A DNA stretch of 64,000 bases from Chaetomium olivaceum (taxonomy: Eukaryota; Ascomycota; Sordariomycetes; Sordariales; Chaetomiaceae): contig JAYWVB010000081.1 in NCBI GenBank assembly GCA_039881045.1, positions 1 to 64,000 on the forward strand. The letters run 5' to 3'. Below are positions 31,672 through 43,412 of this stretch, piece by piece (the stretch's first letter is position 1; every line of letters begins with the position of its first letter). The notes under the pieces are model-generated. The model saw only the letters and a program-made list of their open reading frames with translations, ran no database searches and had not been told where the DNA came from. Position numbers and translations under genes: made by a program.

Positions 31672-33033
31672 ATGGCTCAGTCTGCGAGGGCATTCGTTGG
31701 TCCCGTAATCCACTCTCTTTCGGCCGCTGAGCTCGAAATCCTTCCGTCCGCTCTTCTCGTGGTCAATGACGAGGGGAAAATTGCAGCCTTCGTCCGAAAC
31801 GTCAATCCTCCGCAAATAAAAGACGCACTAAATGGCCTAAACTTATCTCCCGACCTCGTCACTGTCCATCACCTTACCCCAGGCCAGATCCTCATTCCAG
31901 GTTTCGTCGACACCCACAACCACGCTCCACAATGGGCGCAGCGCGGCTTGGGTCAGGGCATGCACATCCTCGACTGGCTCGATGCCATCACCTTCCCCAA
32001 TGAAGCCCGGTTCAGTGACCCAGACTACGCTCGCCGCATCTACGCGAGCTGCGTCGACGGTTTCCTGCGCCAGGGTATCACCACTGCCTCATACTACGGC
32101 TCCATTCACGGCGAGGCCACCAAAATCCTGGCCAACCTCTGTCTCGAAAAGGGCCAACGCGCGCTGGTGGGCAAGTGCAACATGACGCGGAATGCCCCAG
32201 CGTATTATCTCGATGCGTCGGTCGAGGACAGTCTGCGGGTGACTGAGGATTGCATTGCCCACGTCAGGTCGCTCGGTGCGGGTAAGCTTGTCCAACACGT
32301 CCTCACTCCTCGCTTCGCCATTTCCTGCGATCCCGATGTGCTGCAGGGTCTGGGAGCTATTGCCCGCAACAACCCCGACCTGCCGATCCAGACACACTTT
32401 AACGAAGCCGAACAGGAGATGAAGGCCACCATGGAACTCTTCCCGCAGTTTACCAGCGAGGCAGACTTGTATGAACACTACGGTCTGCTAGGTAAACGGT
32501 CCATTCTGGCGCACTGTTGCTACATGACCGAGTACGAGATGGAGCGACTCAAGACACTCGACTGCGGCGTTGCGCACTGTCCCATCTCCAACATGACGGT
32601 GGGGGGCGGGTTCATGGCCGCCCCCATACGTGATTTCATGCGGCGGGGGATCAAGGTTGGGCTGGGGACTGACAGCGGAGGCGGGTTCTCCAGCAGCATC
32701 CTCGATGCAATCCGCCAGGCCATGATTGCCAGCCACGCACGTGAGGTCACGTCCGGGGGTCGCGATAAAGGGCTATCTATTGACGAGGCGTTCTACCTGG
32801 CTACCTTGGGAGGTGCTCAAGTCTGTGGTCTGGACGAAACAGTTGGCAATTTCCAGGTAGGCAAGGAGTTCGATGCGATTGTCGTTGGGACTCTGGGGTC
32901 CGAACAAGGCATCATAACCGTGGTCGAGGAAAACGACAGCCTTAAAACTGTATTCGAGAAGTTTATTATGACGGGCGATGACAGGAATATTGTCAAAGTA
33001 TATGTCCAGGGCCGGGCGGTCAAGGGCAGTTAA
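31672..33033 (+). CDS. Guanine deaminase
   Basis: A single-exon cytosolic enzyme of 453 residues that converts guanine to xanthine and ammonia in purine salvage/catabolism. It belongs to the amidohydrolase superfamily. Metal ligands and substrate residues are visible: PGFVDTHNHAPQ with His82 and His84, TASYYG, RFAISCD, QTHFNEAEQE, LAHCCYMTEYE and GTDSGGGFSSS with the catalytic Asp. Length matches the family (about 450). The ATG at 31672 has no competing upstream start in frame. Gene is intact. Confidence 0.95.
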   Translation: MAQSARAFVGPVIHSLSAAELEILPSALLVVNDEGKIAAFVRNVNPPQIKDALNGLNLSPDLVTVHHLTPGQILIPGFVDTHNHAPQWAQRGLGQGMHILDWLDAITFPNEARFSDPDYARRIYASCVDGFLRQGITTASYYGSIHGEATKILANLCLEKGQRALVGKCNMTRNAPAYYLDASVEDSLRVTEDCIAHVRSLGAGKLVQHVLTPRFAISCDPDVLQGLGAIARNNPDLPIQTHFNEAEQEMKATMELFPQFTSEADLYEHYGLLGKRSILAHCCYMTEYEMERLKTLDCGVAHCPISNMTVGGGFMAAPIRDFMRRGIKVGLGTDSGGGFSSSILDAIRQAMIASHAREVTSGGRDKGLSIDEAFYLATLGGAQVCGLDETVGNFQVGKEFDAIVVGTLGSEQGIITVVEENDSLKTVFEKFIMTGDDRNIVKVYVQGRAVKGS

Positions 33034-33953
33034 TAGCTGGGCCCGACAGCTCGGATGTAGCAATGATGGAAATACGCACTGGAAAGTGTCTGCTATCGTA
33101 ATTACATTCGACCGAGCCCGAGTCAAAGCAATTCTACCAAATGCTCGCCTGCTTTGTTGGAGAGATATCCGACATTCCCGGCTGCTCCGGAGAAGTTTGG
33201 TCGCCGGCGCCAGTATGCGGGGCCCCAACGACTAACAAAGTTCATGGTGTTCGATAGGTTTGGATACTGTTTGGCGTTTGGCTTTCCATCATCCCCCTTG
33301 AATTTCCAGGAGACTCCGTGATACCTATTTTAGTGCATGTCCGGTGTTTGAACGGAAGGCTGTGTCCGCGTTGCTCCGCCACGCGCCTCTGTTTATACAG
33401 CCCGGGTACATGTGAGTCATAAGCACCCATGCAAGTCCCTTCGGGCTATGGTAGGCTGTGCGGTAAAATGTTGATTCCATCCAATATACTTCGCCCGCAC
33501 ACAGGCCCTACGGCACAGTGTTTCACCAGGTCCAGGGGCTGAAACCAGTATCCGAGTGCTATCTCACAACTCTGGAGTTGGGCAATTATTATGTCAATTA
33601 ATACGATCACTCGTCGGACAGTGCCCTTCAACCCAGAATGCACCGAGGTTGTATCTATAAATCTTAGAGTTCAGACGGATCAGATCAGAAAATAACAAGG
33701 CAAGTGATAAACAACTTGGATCGTGATATCAATAGAAATTAGAGATTTCCCAGACACCCATAGGACTATCTAGTAGTGAAAACATGGTGATACAAGAACA
33801 ACGATACATAGCATCCTCCTCCGTCTCTATAAATGAAAAAAAAGCCGAAGTCCAGCCCCATCAATCGGTCCTGTTCCATACAAAGAAGAAAGGTAAAAGC
33901 TCATCCAGACCAAGTTCACGGGCTGTCTTGATACAGGAAGAGTTGTAATCACT
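33034..33953. other. Gene-free interval
   Basis: About 0.9 kb between the convergent 3' ends of guanine deaminase and the HET gene. The right half (33650-33900) is AT-rich and probably 3' UTR or spacer. No gene supported. Confidence 0.55.
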
Positions 33954-36182
33954 TCAAGCTAAGCGTATCCTTCGCGTCTCACTACCGTAAAAGAAGCCTT
34001 TCCGGTTGGTGTACCCAATAGCAACTCCGACACGCTGATACGTCTCGGAATAGCCACATCCTTCAATGGGTACTAGCAGGAGCATGGCTAGCTCGCCGAG
34101 TTCGAGACACACGATCTCTTTCTCGTCACCCACTCGAACGTAGGGCGTGAATCCATCTTTAGGTTTGTCATCCGTCGGAACGAGATAATCCAGCCGTCCA
34201 ACGACCTCACCGCTATGAGCGTCCTTGGATATAATGTTGCCGGTAACCCTGTTGCGCGCGTAGATGCCTTGGCCTGGGAAAGCTCCAAAGTTGAAGCTGG
34301 ATTTGTCACCGCGTTTCCACTCGATGTCATCCCATAAAACATATAGAGAGTCATCGGAAATGAAACGGCGGAAACGGCCCTGCACTTCAACTATTTTAAC
34401 GCCTCTGCCTCGCTCTTCAACGGCTCGGCCGCGGTTAATGTAATCTGTAGAGCGGTCCCCTGTTTCCGTCCGGGTGAACGTTGTGCTGGCGCAGGCTGGA
34501 TCAACTTGCTCAACCGCAATGAATTTGAAGTGCTCGGACGGCTTGAATGAAGCCTTTGTATTAGTGTGCACTCGGAGCGGCAGCGATGCCCAGGACCAGG
34601 ATGGTGCAATGTGCTGGAGGTTACGCTGGGAGTCGACTGCGCCTGTCACAGACCAGGCAAGGTGCCTGGCAAAGTTGTCTTTCCAAAGACCCGCCAAATA
34701 ATCCTCGGTGACAACTGTTCCACCGGCTCCTGCTTTGGCATTATAGAAGCGGACGGCAAGGCCAGCAATCGCTAAGAACCGGTCCCTAGGAGCTACCAGG
34801 TCGCGGCGAGTGTAAGCCTCGACGATATCAAGCCACTCCTCGTGGAGCAGCTGTTCGTCCCCTGTTCGGCAAATCTCCAAAAATCGCTGAGGGTAGCTCC
34901 GGGGTGTTTCGTCGACTGCGGGAGGGGTCCATTCAAGCTCCTCCGTTTCGACAACCTGGCACTCTGGACAGGACCAATACCACCGCTGGCCTGCCCAGTA
35001 CACAATTCTCGGCGAGAGCCGCTCTTCCTGTAGCGTCCAAGCTCGCATCGATACCGGTGCTTCGAATCGAACTCGGTCCAGAGGGGTTTGGGTGTTCTGA
35101 AGCCACCACATCTCGCGCAGCTGGCATGTCTTGCTCCGGTGCGTCCATGCTAACCTATCATGTATTAAGCGGTCTGTCGCCCTGGCGCTCGAAGACGCGA
35201 CGAGCGTGAAAGCGGAGTTCCCGTACACCTCATGCATCAACGAGGCCTCAGTGTCCCAGTTGGTCCCCTTGGGAATGCAAACGTTGTCGATCCAGATGTA
35301 GAAAACTCCAAGGGAGGCTGAAATCATGATGGCATCTTGCATCGTTTCTGGTAGGTCCCACACCTGAAAAGGGTTCAACCGCTCGGGGACAGGCCGTCCG
35401 TTTATCGTCTTGGTGCCTGCACCCTTGATCCTCGCCCATTCGTCAGTAGGCATAGTGGCGGGGTCACCCCATGTGTAACTAAGCACGACATAGTTGACGG
35501 GCTCTGACGGGCCCTCAACAAGTTGGACAAAGTTATCAGGAAGGATTTTGAGGAGCCAGGTGGGATTCCGGCGTGACCAACGGTATCTCGAGGAGCATTC
35601 GTGGTTGAGGTGGCAATCTTCGATGACCCGACGCAACGCACCGAGATCGGAGCGCACTCCAGAGGCTTCCTTTGGCGGACTGCGGTGTAGTGTCCGGGGA
35701 TTGTTGCTCAAGTGGATGGTTGCAGAGAAAAGAACGGATTTGGGAGACTTGACGGCTAGTTCTAGTACGCTGTCGCCGGATGAACCGAGGCTTAGCACCG
35801 CGTAAATGGGCCATTGATTGTTGGGATGCGCCAGTCGGTCGGCGTCTCGACGGGTGATCTGCTCCAGAAGAAGGGCCCGCCTGATAAGACGGCAGGAGTC
35901 GCAACCTAACCGGCTGGCAGAGGCGTCGAGTTCGGAATAGCTGCTATGAAGGATACGCGCAGGCGAGGAGCCCTGGAAAGCGCTATTTTGTCTCCTTTGC
36001 ACCTCGCCCCAGCGGAGGAGCTGGCAAATCTCGCGACATCCCTTGCACTGACGTTGGGGATCTTCATCCGATATGGCCCAGAGAAGGCCAGAACCTGGAA
36101 TCGATGCTCGGAACATATCCCACATAGAATCCATCGCACGCCACGTTTGACGCTTTGGCATTGATTGTGTCAACATAGTCAC
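33954..36182 (-). CDS. HET-domain (heterokaryon incompatibility) protein
   Basis: A single-exon protein of 742 residues. The HET domain starts with VVLSYTWGDP (about residues 232-241) and continues with LPETMQDAI, FYIWIDNVCIPKGTNWDTEA, MHEVYGNSAFTLVASS and RAWTLQEERLSPRIVYWAGQ, the canonical order. An N-terminal region with Cys pairs (CKGCREIC, CDSCRLI) is common in this class. No NACHT or repeat domain follows; the C-terminal part contains LPRxxx-type and beta-rich sequence typical of stand-alone HET proteins. HET proteins trigger cell death when genetically different hyphae fuse; the exact recognition role here is unknown. Start choice: the ATG at 36182; a second in-frame ATG lies 16 codons later. 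Confidence 0.92.
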   Translation of the reverse strand: MTMLTQSMPKRQTWRAMDSMWDMFRASIPGSGLLWAISDEDPQRQCKGCREICQLLRWGEVQRRQNSAFQGSSPARILHSSYSELDASASRLGCDSCRLIRRALLLEQITRRDADRLAHPNNQWPIYAVLSLGSSGDSVLELAVKSPKSVLFSATIHLSNNPRTLHRSPPKEASGVRSDLGALRRVIEDCHLNHECSSRYRWSRRNPTWLLKILPDNFVQLVEGPSEPVNYVVLSYTWGDPATMPTDEWARIKGAGTKTINGRPVPERLNPFQVWDLPETMQDAIMISASLGVFYIWIDNVCIPKGTNWDTEASLMHEVYGNSAFTLVASSSARATDRLIHDRLAWTHRSKTCQLREMWWLQNTQTPLDRVRFEAPVSMRAWTLQEERLSPRIVYWAGQRWYWSCPECQVVETEELEWTPPAVDETPRSYPQRFLEICRTGDEQLLHEEWLDIVEAYTRRDLVAPRDRFLAIAGLAVRFYNAKAGAGGTVVTEDYLAGLWKDNFARHLAWSVTGAVDSQRNLQHIAPSWSWASLPLRVHTNTKASFKPSEHFKFIAVEQVDPACASTTFTRTETGDRSTDYINRGRAVEERGRGVKIVEVQGRFRRFISDDSLYVLWDDIEWKRGDKSSFNFGAFPGQGIYARNRVTGNIISKDAHSGEVVGRLDYLVPTDDKPKDGFTPYVRVGDEKEIVCLELGELAMLLLVPIEGCGYSETYQRVGVAIGYTNRKGFFYGSETRRIRLA

Positions 36183-38524
36183 AAACGACTGAAGATACAG
36201 GGGCTACCTGAGAGATAAAAATAAGAGGCTGGAGCCAGGGGCCTTTGAGAGCGTATGTCGGCCCTACTTATCGATCATGGAACGTAACTTCAGAGCATGC
36301 CGGGCTGCGATGTAGGAGTCAGGCGTAGCTAGTCCCTTTGGGGGCTTGGGCTCTCCGTAGCGTCACTCGCCGAGGCGCGCGAATCTGAATGTTACCGCCG
36401 CAGCTGGAAGTGTGTAAACACGAGCCGACGGGTACACAAAGGGGCTCTATGATGCCGTAAAGGGTGCTATGTTATGATATCCAACCTGGCTAACGTCCCG
36501 GAAAACAATGTTGAGATTGCGATCGATCAGGTAGACCCGGTTACGTGGTCACTCTATTGGTAACCACCCTGGTTGAGAACCCAGATCCAAGGCACCATCG
36601 TCCGGGCCGCGGCGGCTATGCAACGGCGCGGTGCGGGACCCACCAGTGGGAGTGAGGCTGTGGTGTGATGGCGCGAGCTGATCATTTTGTTCGGATGGCA
36701 GAGGTTGCTTGCCCCAAGCCCTTAGCCGTTATTCAAGGCGGCCCGGCGGCGGTTCGGCGCCGTTGAAAAGGCCGAACCAGATAGATTGCCTTTTCACCAT
36801 CGGTCCCCGCGCACTTAAATCCCGACGATGAGTTTTGCTCAATTGTGCCTTGCATTCTCGGCACCTGCCTCGCCCCCCAACGTCCACGGACGGTTGCTTG
36901 GCCGACGAGACCGGTGCCAGGAGGCGGTTTTGGTCTTGTCAGAGCTACCTATCCTGGATAGGAAAGTTGCTGTTCACAAAATTCTCGAAGCCCATCTCCA
37001 ATTGAAAACCGGGTAGCCCGGGCATGACAGTCGCATCCATGTGCGGTGGAGATCCGGAGAGTCGGTGACCGTGCGCCAGTCGCAGCTCGACTGCGGCTGC
37101 TCAACGAATTAGCCCGTATTATGGGGAGGTGGGTGACCTGAAACCCCCTAAGTTGAGATGCGGATCGGGCATGGGACCGGGATGTCACCATCCCATCCTC
37201 AAATTCTCGGCTGGGACTTGGGCACGGACTGTTGCACAGAGCAGGCAGATTCTGATCGAGGTCGGCAGTCGGAAACCACACGAACTAAGCACCCAGACGA
37301 GGTGAAAGGTTGTCGGGTGGTAAAGTGTGTGACATGGTTGCGCTAACAGCGCTAAATTAGGCGCGGAGGGGGCTTTCCATTCAGCCCTATGTCCACCTCG
37401 CCCCCACCACCTCTTCAACCATGGAACAAGCGGCTTTGCCTGTGCCTGAGGTCACACATATCACCTGTTTAGGCTTTCTGCTCCCCGACCCGCACCCGCA
37501 ACCACATCCACCAATTTCACAGAGCAGGCAGAGGCTTATTTAATACCAGTGTGTAACCACAAGTTTTGTAAAAATATCACCTCTTCAACCTTTATTGGGT
37601 CCGATTGGCGCAAAGAATACATGCGATGAGTGCGAGTTGAGTGATGAGATGACTGAATCTCATCTCATTGCTCACCGACCAATCAGTATCCGAATGGGAT
37701 CGAGGATATTTTGATTGGACGATCCCATTAGCCGAACACGGGTCTCCTGGGGCGATGCTTGCCATGGCGCCGGATCGCACCGGCACAGATGATGCTAGAC
37801 ACAGCACGAAACGTCCTTCTTACAAACCGGGCATGGCTGAGGTAGCATTTAGCGTGTCCTTTGGGGCCGGGCCCAAAACCAACAACAGCACCCAAAACAT
37901 ATCACGTGCCTAAGTGTCATCCGGCACGGATCCTTTGATGTTCTTTGCCCCCAAGACGTTAGCGGGGACAGCTTAAGCGAACTACGGGGTGGCTTGTCGT
38001 GCGGCGAGCGGGCAGTTATGGCAGAGCAAGTGGCGGCCAGAACACAAGGATGGGGCTGGCGGTGGTATCGCGATGGAAAAAGTGGCAGCCTAAGTTGGGG
38101 CCCTAGCCCCGTCATGTGTATAGTGCCAAAGGATTCGCCCTGAAGAAGCCCTTTGCGACTGGTATTTCTTGACGCCAGTCCCAGGTGGTCACCATGTATG
38201 TACAGCTGCGTCATGAGATCCTGCGAGAATCCGTAAATATCTACGATACATTGGAATACACATTGCCCCCAGAGTTGGGACCACTGGGATATACCATTGC
38301 GCCGCGGTCTCGGATCCGTCTTACACTAGGATAGCTTCATTATCTTTGGGCTCTGCCGTCGTGAAGCCGCCCTTCTACAAATCCTCTCAAGTCTATCAGG
38401 CTCACGAGGCCCACCGTTCACCATCTCACATCTTTCGGGCCGCTCGTTTAAAAATCCTTATCCGCCTTCCCGTCTGACTCGGACCTTCGAAGATCCATCG
38501 TCCTCCATATCTAAACCGGCCAGC
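36183..38524. other. Long gene-free interval
   Basis: About 2.3 kb without a supported gene. Frames of 60-120 codons lack any family feature. The word cacagagcaggcag occurs twice (about 37236 and 37518). It includes the promoters of the HET gene (left) and the membrane-protein gene (right). Confidence 0.5.
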
Positions 38525-39239
38525 ATGTACCGGACAAAGCACTTCAGATGGAAGCTGATGCACCTCTGGGGTATCCTGGCCCATCTGGGACTCGTCGTCG
38601 CAGTGGCCATCAACTACATCTACGATCTTGACAAAGCCACACGGTCCATAACCTGGAGCCATTCGGCAGCAGCCGAGATAAACGCCGGTCCGTGTAGGCT
38701 TGCTCTAGCGGCCGGTTCGAGCGATGGGTTTACCTTTGACAAGTCAACACATGCGTTGCTCAACGCTTGCCTCATTGTGGTAAGCTCACTGGCACTGTTA
38801 CAAACCTGACAGGATCTCAAAAGTTTACTAATGCTGTTCTTTCTCAGGGGTCCCTCGGTTTCACCATCAACATCATTCTGCTCGCCTCACTCCTCGCCGT
38901 CGAACCAAACAGAATCAGTCTGACCGAGGGCGAGCAACACTGGCGCAGACAGATCGTCACACTTGTCGGCTGCTTGCTCAACCTGCTCTTGGCAGGGGCA
39001 GGAGTATGCCTGGCTGCCACTTTGGGAATCAAGGCGGCAGAGTCCAAACCATTGCTCGCTCCGCTGCTGTGGACATATATTCAAGCGTAAGTGCGGTCCC
39101 TAGTTCTAATAATCTGCGGCCGCTTGTTCTTGGTCGAATGGAGGTTCCAGAGCTGACGGGCAACAGCCCACTGGTTTTCTCAATAGCCGTCTGCGATGCA
39201 GTTAAGAACTACAGAGAAGGCAAAGACCTTCTTGACTAA
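38525..39239 (+). CDS. Small multi-pass membrane protein, unknown function
   Basis: A protein of 188 residues from exons 38525-38779, 38848-39086 and 39167-39239 (introns of 68 and 80 nt; phases 0 and 2, both consistent). Three or four hydrophobic helices are visible: WGILAHLGLVVAVAINYIY, ALLNACLIVGSLGFTINIILLAS, VTLVGCLLNLLLAGAGVCLA and a weaker LLAPLLWTYIQAPLVFSIAV across the last splice. The soluble parts are short and carry charged residues. Family not recognised; a plasma-membrane or endomembrane protein is inferred from topology only. Confidence 0.78.
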
Positions 39240-40400
39240 ACACGGTAGAAATAATCATGGATGCCCGGGACGGGGCTAATTTATGAGCGTGGTGTGTGTT
39301 ACAATAGGTTCTTTTATCAGGCAGCGTACGAAGGAGTAACGGAGCACTTGACTTCTTGCTTGGCCCTGGGATGGTTAGACATTGGTCCTCGCGGGATCTG
39401 GCGTTTTTTGGTTGATATTTTGGTATACCTCGGATGGCAATTCAAACGGTCGGTGTCCATGTTAGTAGTTTGAAATAACATAGAGCTCATCTTATCTCTT
39501 CAAAGCCATCACCGTATTATCAAGTAACGAGCGTGATCAAGCATGGGATACTAGTAGGGAAGGTGCTGCAACCGGCGACCAACGACCAAAGTGGTCCGGC
39601 TGCATGTAACTTGACCTGCATCTCATCGATGCAAGTCAATGTAGGGCTCGCAGGGCCGGGTCACTGGGCATAAGGTCGCACCGAGGTGGAAATTTTTTTT
39701 ATTTTTTTTGCAGGACGAGACCGTGGACCCAATAACACAACAAATCGGAATCAACGTCAAGGTGTGGTCAACTCTGGCTCTCGTGCCCCCCCACCTTTGT
39801 CTCCCCGGATTGACCGCAACTTCCGGTCGTGGTCGTCAGCAGTAGCAAATCCGGGACATTGATATCTTACCAAAACCCGGCAATTCGAGTTCATATTCGG
39901 TGCGTGTCCGTAACAACGGACCAGATGTCATATTTCCGCCTTCTACTCTCCCTTCTTTTACCTGTCTGCGCAACGCTTCAAGCCACCGCTCACCGATCAA
40001 GTTGCGGTCTGGCGACTTGAAGGTTGTTGATGCAGGGTTCATGTCGCACATTGCAGGGAAGGAACCCAAGCCGGCTGATGGATGGGACCTGCCCCAGAAT
40101 CGCGTCGGTCAAGCCTGCCGTGACCAAAGCACGCCAATCAGTGATCAGCCGGATGATGGCAGCCTGGCAGGGTGCCATGACGCGCCTGCAAGGTTCTTCT
40201 TGGTTCGCATCCTGCTGTGCCGCAATCCCTCAGCTTCGCCCGAAACTGCCATCTGCAACGAGCCACCCCCGCTCCGCTGTGCTGAACTCGCGAGCGTTTT
40301 CGATTGATTTGTCCTATAAGGATTTGCATCTGACGTGTGTGCAATTCTTCCCAGGGGCTTCCAAAACGAGACAAAACCACGGGTTTTCCACCGCTCGACC
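39240..40400. other. Gene-free interval
   Basis: About 1.2 kb with several overlapping open frames in different phases, none with family features. It contains a T-rich run (about 39690-39715). It holds the promoter/leader of the Clr5 gene. Confidence 0.5.
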
Positions 40401-42837
40401 ATGATCGCGCCCGAGAACCGTGCAGTAGCGCCCGTCTGGTCGGGCCCGGCAAACACTGTGCTCCCCCATCCTGGGGCAACACCCCCGAGACCGACCTCGA
40501 CCCCGATTTCGACGCCAAATGCTCAAGCCACCATGCCGGACAGCACGGGCCTGGAGGGGAAATCCCGCACGCTCCAGGGCCCGTCGGCGGCTGACTGGGC
40601 AAGGCACCGCGAGACCATCGTCGGCCTGTACAGGCAGTACCCGTTGAAGCGGGTGAGTGAGATCATGAGGAAACATTATGGCTTCTCGGCAAGGTATGCC
40701 CGGCTGGTCGCCCGCCGTCATGGTCGGCCGCTTTCTTCTTGAGCCGAGTCTCTGGGATCCCCGCGCGAAGCACCCGACGGGCTAGAGTGGGCCGAAGCAC
40801 AACAGCACACAACCTAGTGGTTGTCTGTGGGATGCTCGGCGCATTCCCCCGTCATCGCGACCTGCACCTCTGCACACTAATTACCACGCTGCACCTTACT
40901 CAGTCAACCGAGGGTCCTAGTGGGCTCGTGCCAGCTGCCAATGGACGTCTTATTCTTCTCGTTGCCGTTGTCGGCCAAGGTGGCCGGTTTATTAGGCCCG
41001 GCCGCATGAAGATCTTTTCGGTGATCTCTTCTTATAACAAGACTTTCCCGGGAGGACACCACCCACTTGTCTGCTTTCTCAGTCCTGAGTCTTCAGATTG
41101 TCTTGCCCCTCCTTTCCCCCTTGCGCCAACCACTGTCCCGTCCGTTTGGCCCCCAAGCACTTCCATCAAGCCTCCTTTCACTATGACTCTGATCCGCCTC
41201 GCTGATACCCGTGACAGCAAGCGCATGTATGACAAGCGCTTCCGGGAATGGCATGTCTTTAAGAACGTCAACAGCGACGAGAGAGCGCGGGCTGCACGGC
41301 GAGCTCCGAGCTCTGCGCCGTTGTCACCCCCGGGGCAGGAGGACATCGACAACAACTTCAGCCAGGAAGACTTGCGCAGAACCCTACGATGTGCCAGGAC
41401 GATTCAGCAAGGGGGAAGGCGCGCGGCATCAACAAGCACTCCCCCCACCCCTGTCGACGCCCGGGCCGCAACTCCACCACCACTGTACAGGCCGGCCCGA
41501 CGGAGTATCAGCATCTCGGACTTGATCAAGCCGGAAGACGACCCACCAGGGATCACCGCCCCCGGCTTGCCTCGTCAGGCCGGATCCCCGCCCACACCGT
41601 TTTCACCACCCAGCACCCCGAGTATTACCGCTGGCTCAAGTCCCAGATCACCAGCCGAGAGTTATCAGGAACAGGACGAACGTACTGCCCTCGTCGTATC
41701 CGGCTCCCCAGGCCCCGGCATCGATGCCTACAGGGAGCAGCTCCAGCATCTGTTCAACGGCCCTCCCCAGTCCATTTCCTTAGACTCGCAAACGCGAACT
41801 ATGAGCATCATCACGTTGAAACTTCGGGAATACTATGACTGGCAACTCAACAACATCCCGGAAGGTGTCCTCCCTGATGAGTATCTGGGTCACAGATCCC
41901 CTGACGAGTCTACGCGCTACTGGAATACTATCAAGGACGCCATCTATCTCGTCAAGATTTCTGCCGGTGTCAATTCCGGCGCCGGTTCTATCGAAGACAT
42001 AGACGATCGCCCTGACCGCCGAGCTTGGTCTGCCTTCTCTGAAGCAGGGTGTCTCGCGGCAGGGGCCATGACTACCCAGCCGTTCGATTTCCTACGGAAC
42101 CTTTTCGCTACTCTCCCCCGATCAACACCAGCGCCCGTCCAGAACTCCGAGGCATCCTACTCCGGTTTCTCAGCAGCGAAGCCCAGACTAGCCTCTCTTC
42201 CAACCACCCAATTACCCAAATTTGCAAGGTGCTACAGCAGGATGAAGGCTGCCAGGAGATCTCGCAGCGCAGCCTGCAGTGCATGCTGGACATTTTCAAC
42301 ACTCGGCTTGGGCGGTCGAGAGCTATCACCTTCAAACTTCTCGACTCGCTCGCTACCCTTCTTCGCCGAAGTGGTGAATACCACGCGGGCCTAGAGATCA
42401 TCACAGAGTTGCTCAAGTCATCCCGCCCGGTGTTTGGGCCAAATTCAGATCAAGTGCGCTCGGTTGAGAACGAACTCGCTCACTTTTACATGCTAAGCGG
42501 CGAGCCCGATATGGCACTCAGCCACTGCATGTCCGTGATTACGAGACCACCAACCTCAGCCGCAGTGTCACAGGAAGCACCCACATTCTATCAAGACGGC
42601 ATTGCTGCGCACGCCATGGAGGACATTGCCGAAATACACCAGCGGCGTGGGGACCTAGAGCAATGCATCACCTGGCTAGAGCGCGCCGCATCAATAGCTC
42701 TGGTTGTTTGGGGGCCAAAATCCATTGCCACCAGTCATCTGATTGACAAGATGACAAGCCTACAGCGGCAGTTCGGCAAGGACCTCCTGAGGAGCGCAAC
42801 GCTATGGGAAGCCGCAATTGTCGAAAAGTCGGTTTGA
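40401..42837 (+). CDS. Clr5-domain protein with helical C-terminal region (one apparent frameshift)
   Basis: Exon 1 (40401-40693) ends inside a Clr5 domain, DWARHRETIVGLYRQYPLKR then IMRKHYGFSA. A 524-nt intron (40694-41217, gtatgc..cag) joins it in phase to SKRMYDKRFREWHVFKN, completing the domain (about residues 73-120). Clr5 domains are found in fungal regulators and other DNA-linked proteins. Then come a Pro/Ser/Thr-rich disordered part and a C-terminal helical-repeat-like region (LLDSLATLLRRSGEYHAGLE, NELAHFYMLSGEPDMALSHC, EDIAEIHQRRGDLEQCITWL), resembling tetratricopeptide repeats. The frame slips by one base at the 5-C run 42115-42119; one more C restores a protein of about 637 residues ending at 42837. 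If the long intron is wrong, an alternative start lies at 41184 but would cut the domain. Confidence 0.8.
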
Positions 42838-43398
42838 GCACCGAGTTCCCCCAGAACCATCCCCCTTTTCCTCACGACGTTCGGGGGCTGGTTCATGGTG
42901 TTATTGCGTCATTTTACTTTTTTTTATTGCGTTGGGGAAGGTTTTGTATATATTCACCACTTCTATATCTTCTCGGCGATATTTCCAATACGCTTATGTA
43001 GGAAGACGAGGAAGTCTCTGTTTCCTCAGCCAAAGACTTCGCTGGACGTGATCATACTCATCAAGCATCGTGGCTTACCGACCGGTGATCTGCGCCGGTT
43101 CTGGCACCTGAATACCTGTTTCTGACGACATGACCCATATCACCGTCGTATCCTACATGCATGTCCAAGCGCCGCACCGCCTTGCCAATACATAATACCT
43201 ACATGAGGCGTTTGTTTGTGTGACGAGGCAAGGCACTATACTGTTAATGGCGGACGCCGCCCCCAAAACCCCTCCAGGCCCCCAATGATCTAAATCTTCC
43301 GCCCCCCCTTCACCGCAGCGCATGCCGCGCCAGCTGATAATCTCGGCGTCCCCAATATTCATTCCCTGAGTTAGGTTCTATGTAAAACTATCAACTTG
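42838..43398. other. Gene-free interval (3' side of Clr5 gene)
   Basis: About 0.56 kb of 3' UTR and spacer before the LINE insertion. No gene supported. Confidence 0.5.
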
Positions 43399-43412
43399 TG
43401 AATTGTGAATTA
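43399..43412. repeat. Target-site duplication, left copy
   Basis: The 14-bp word tgaattgtgaatta occurs here and exactly at 44120-44133, flanking the LINE fragment. Confidence 0.85.

Noticed and set aside
39900..40307. 135-codon plus-strand frame upstream of the Clr5 gene
   Set aside because: Overlaps other frames of similar length and lacks any domain; more likely promoter or leader sequence.
40739..41217. Open frame running into the Clr5 gene from 40739
   Set aside because: It would bypass the first half of the Clr5 domain; the splice from 40693 to 41218 rebuilds the domain exactly.
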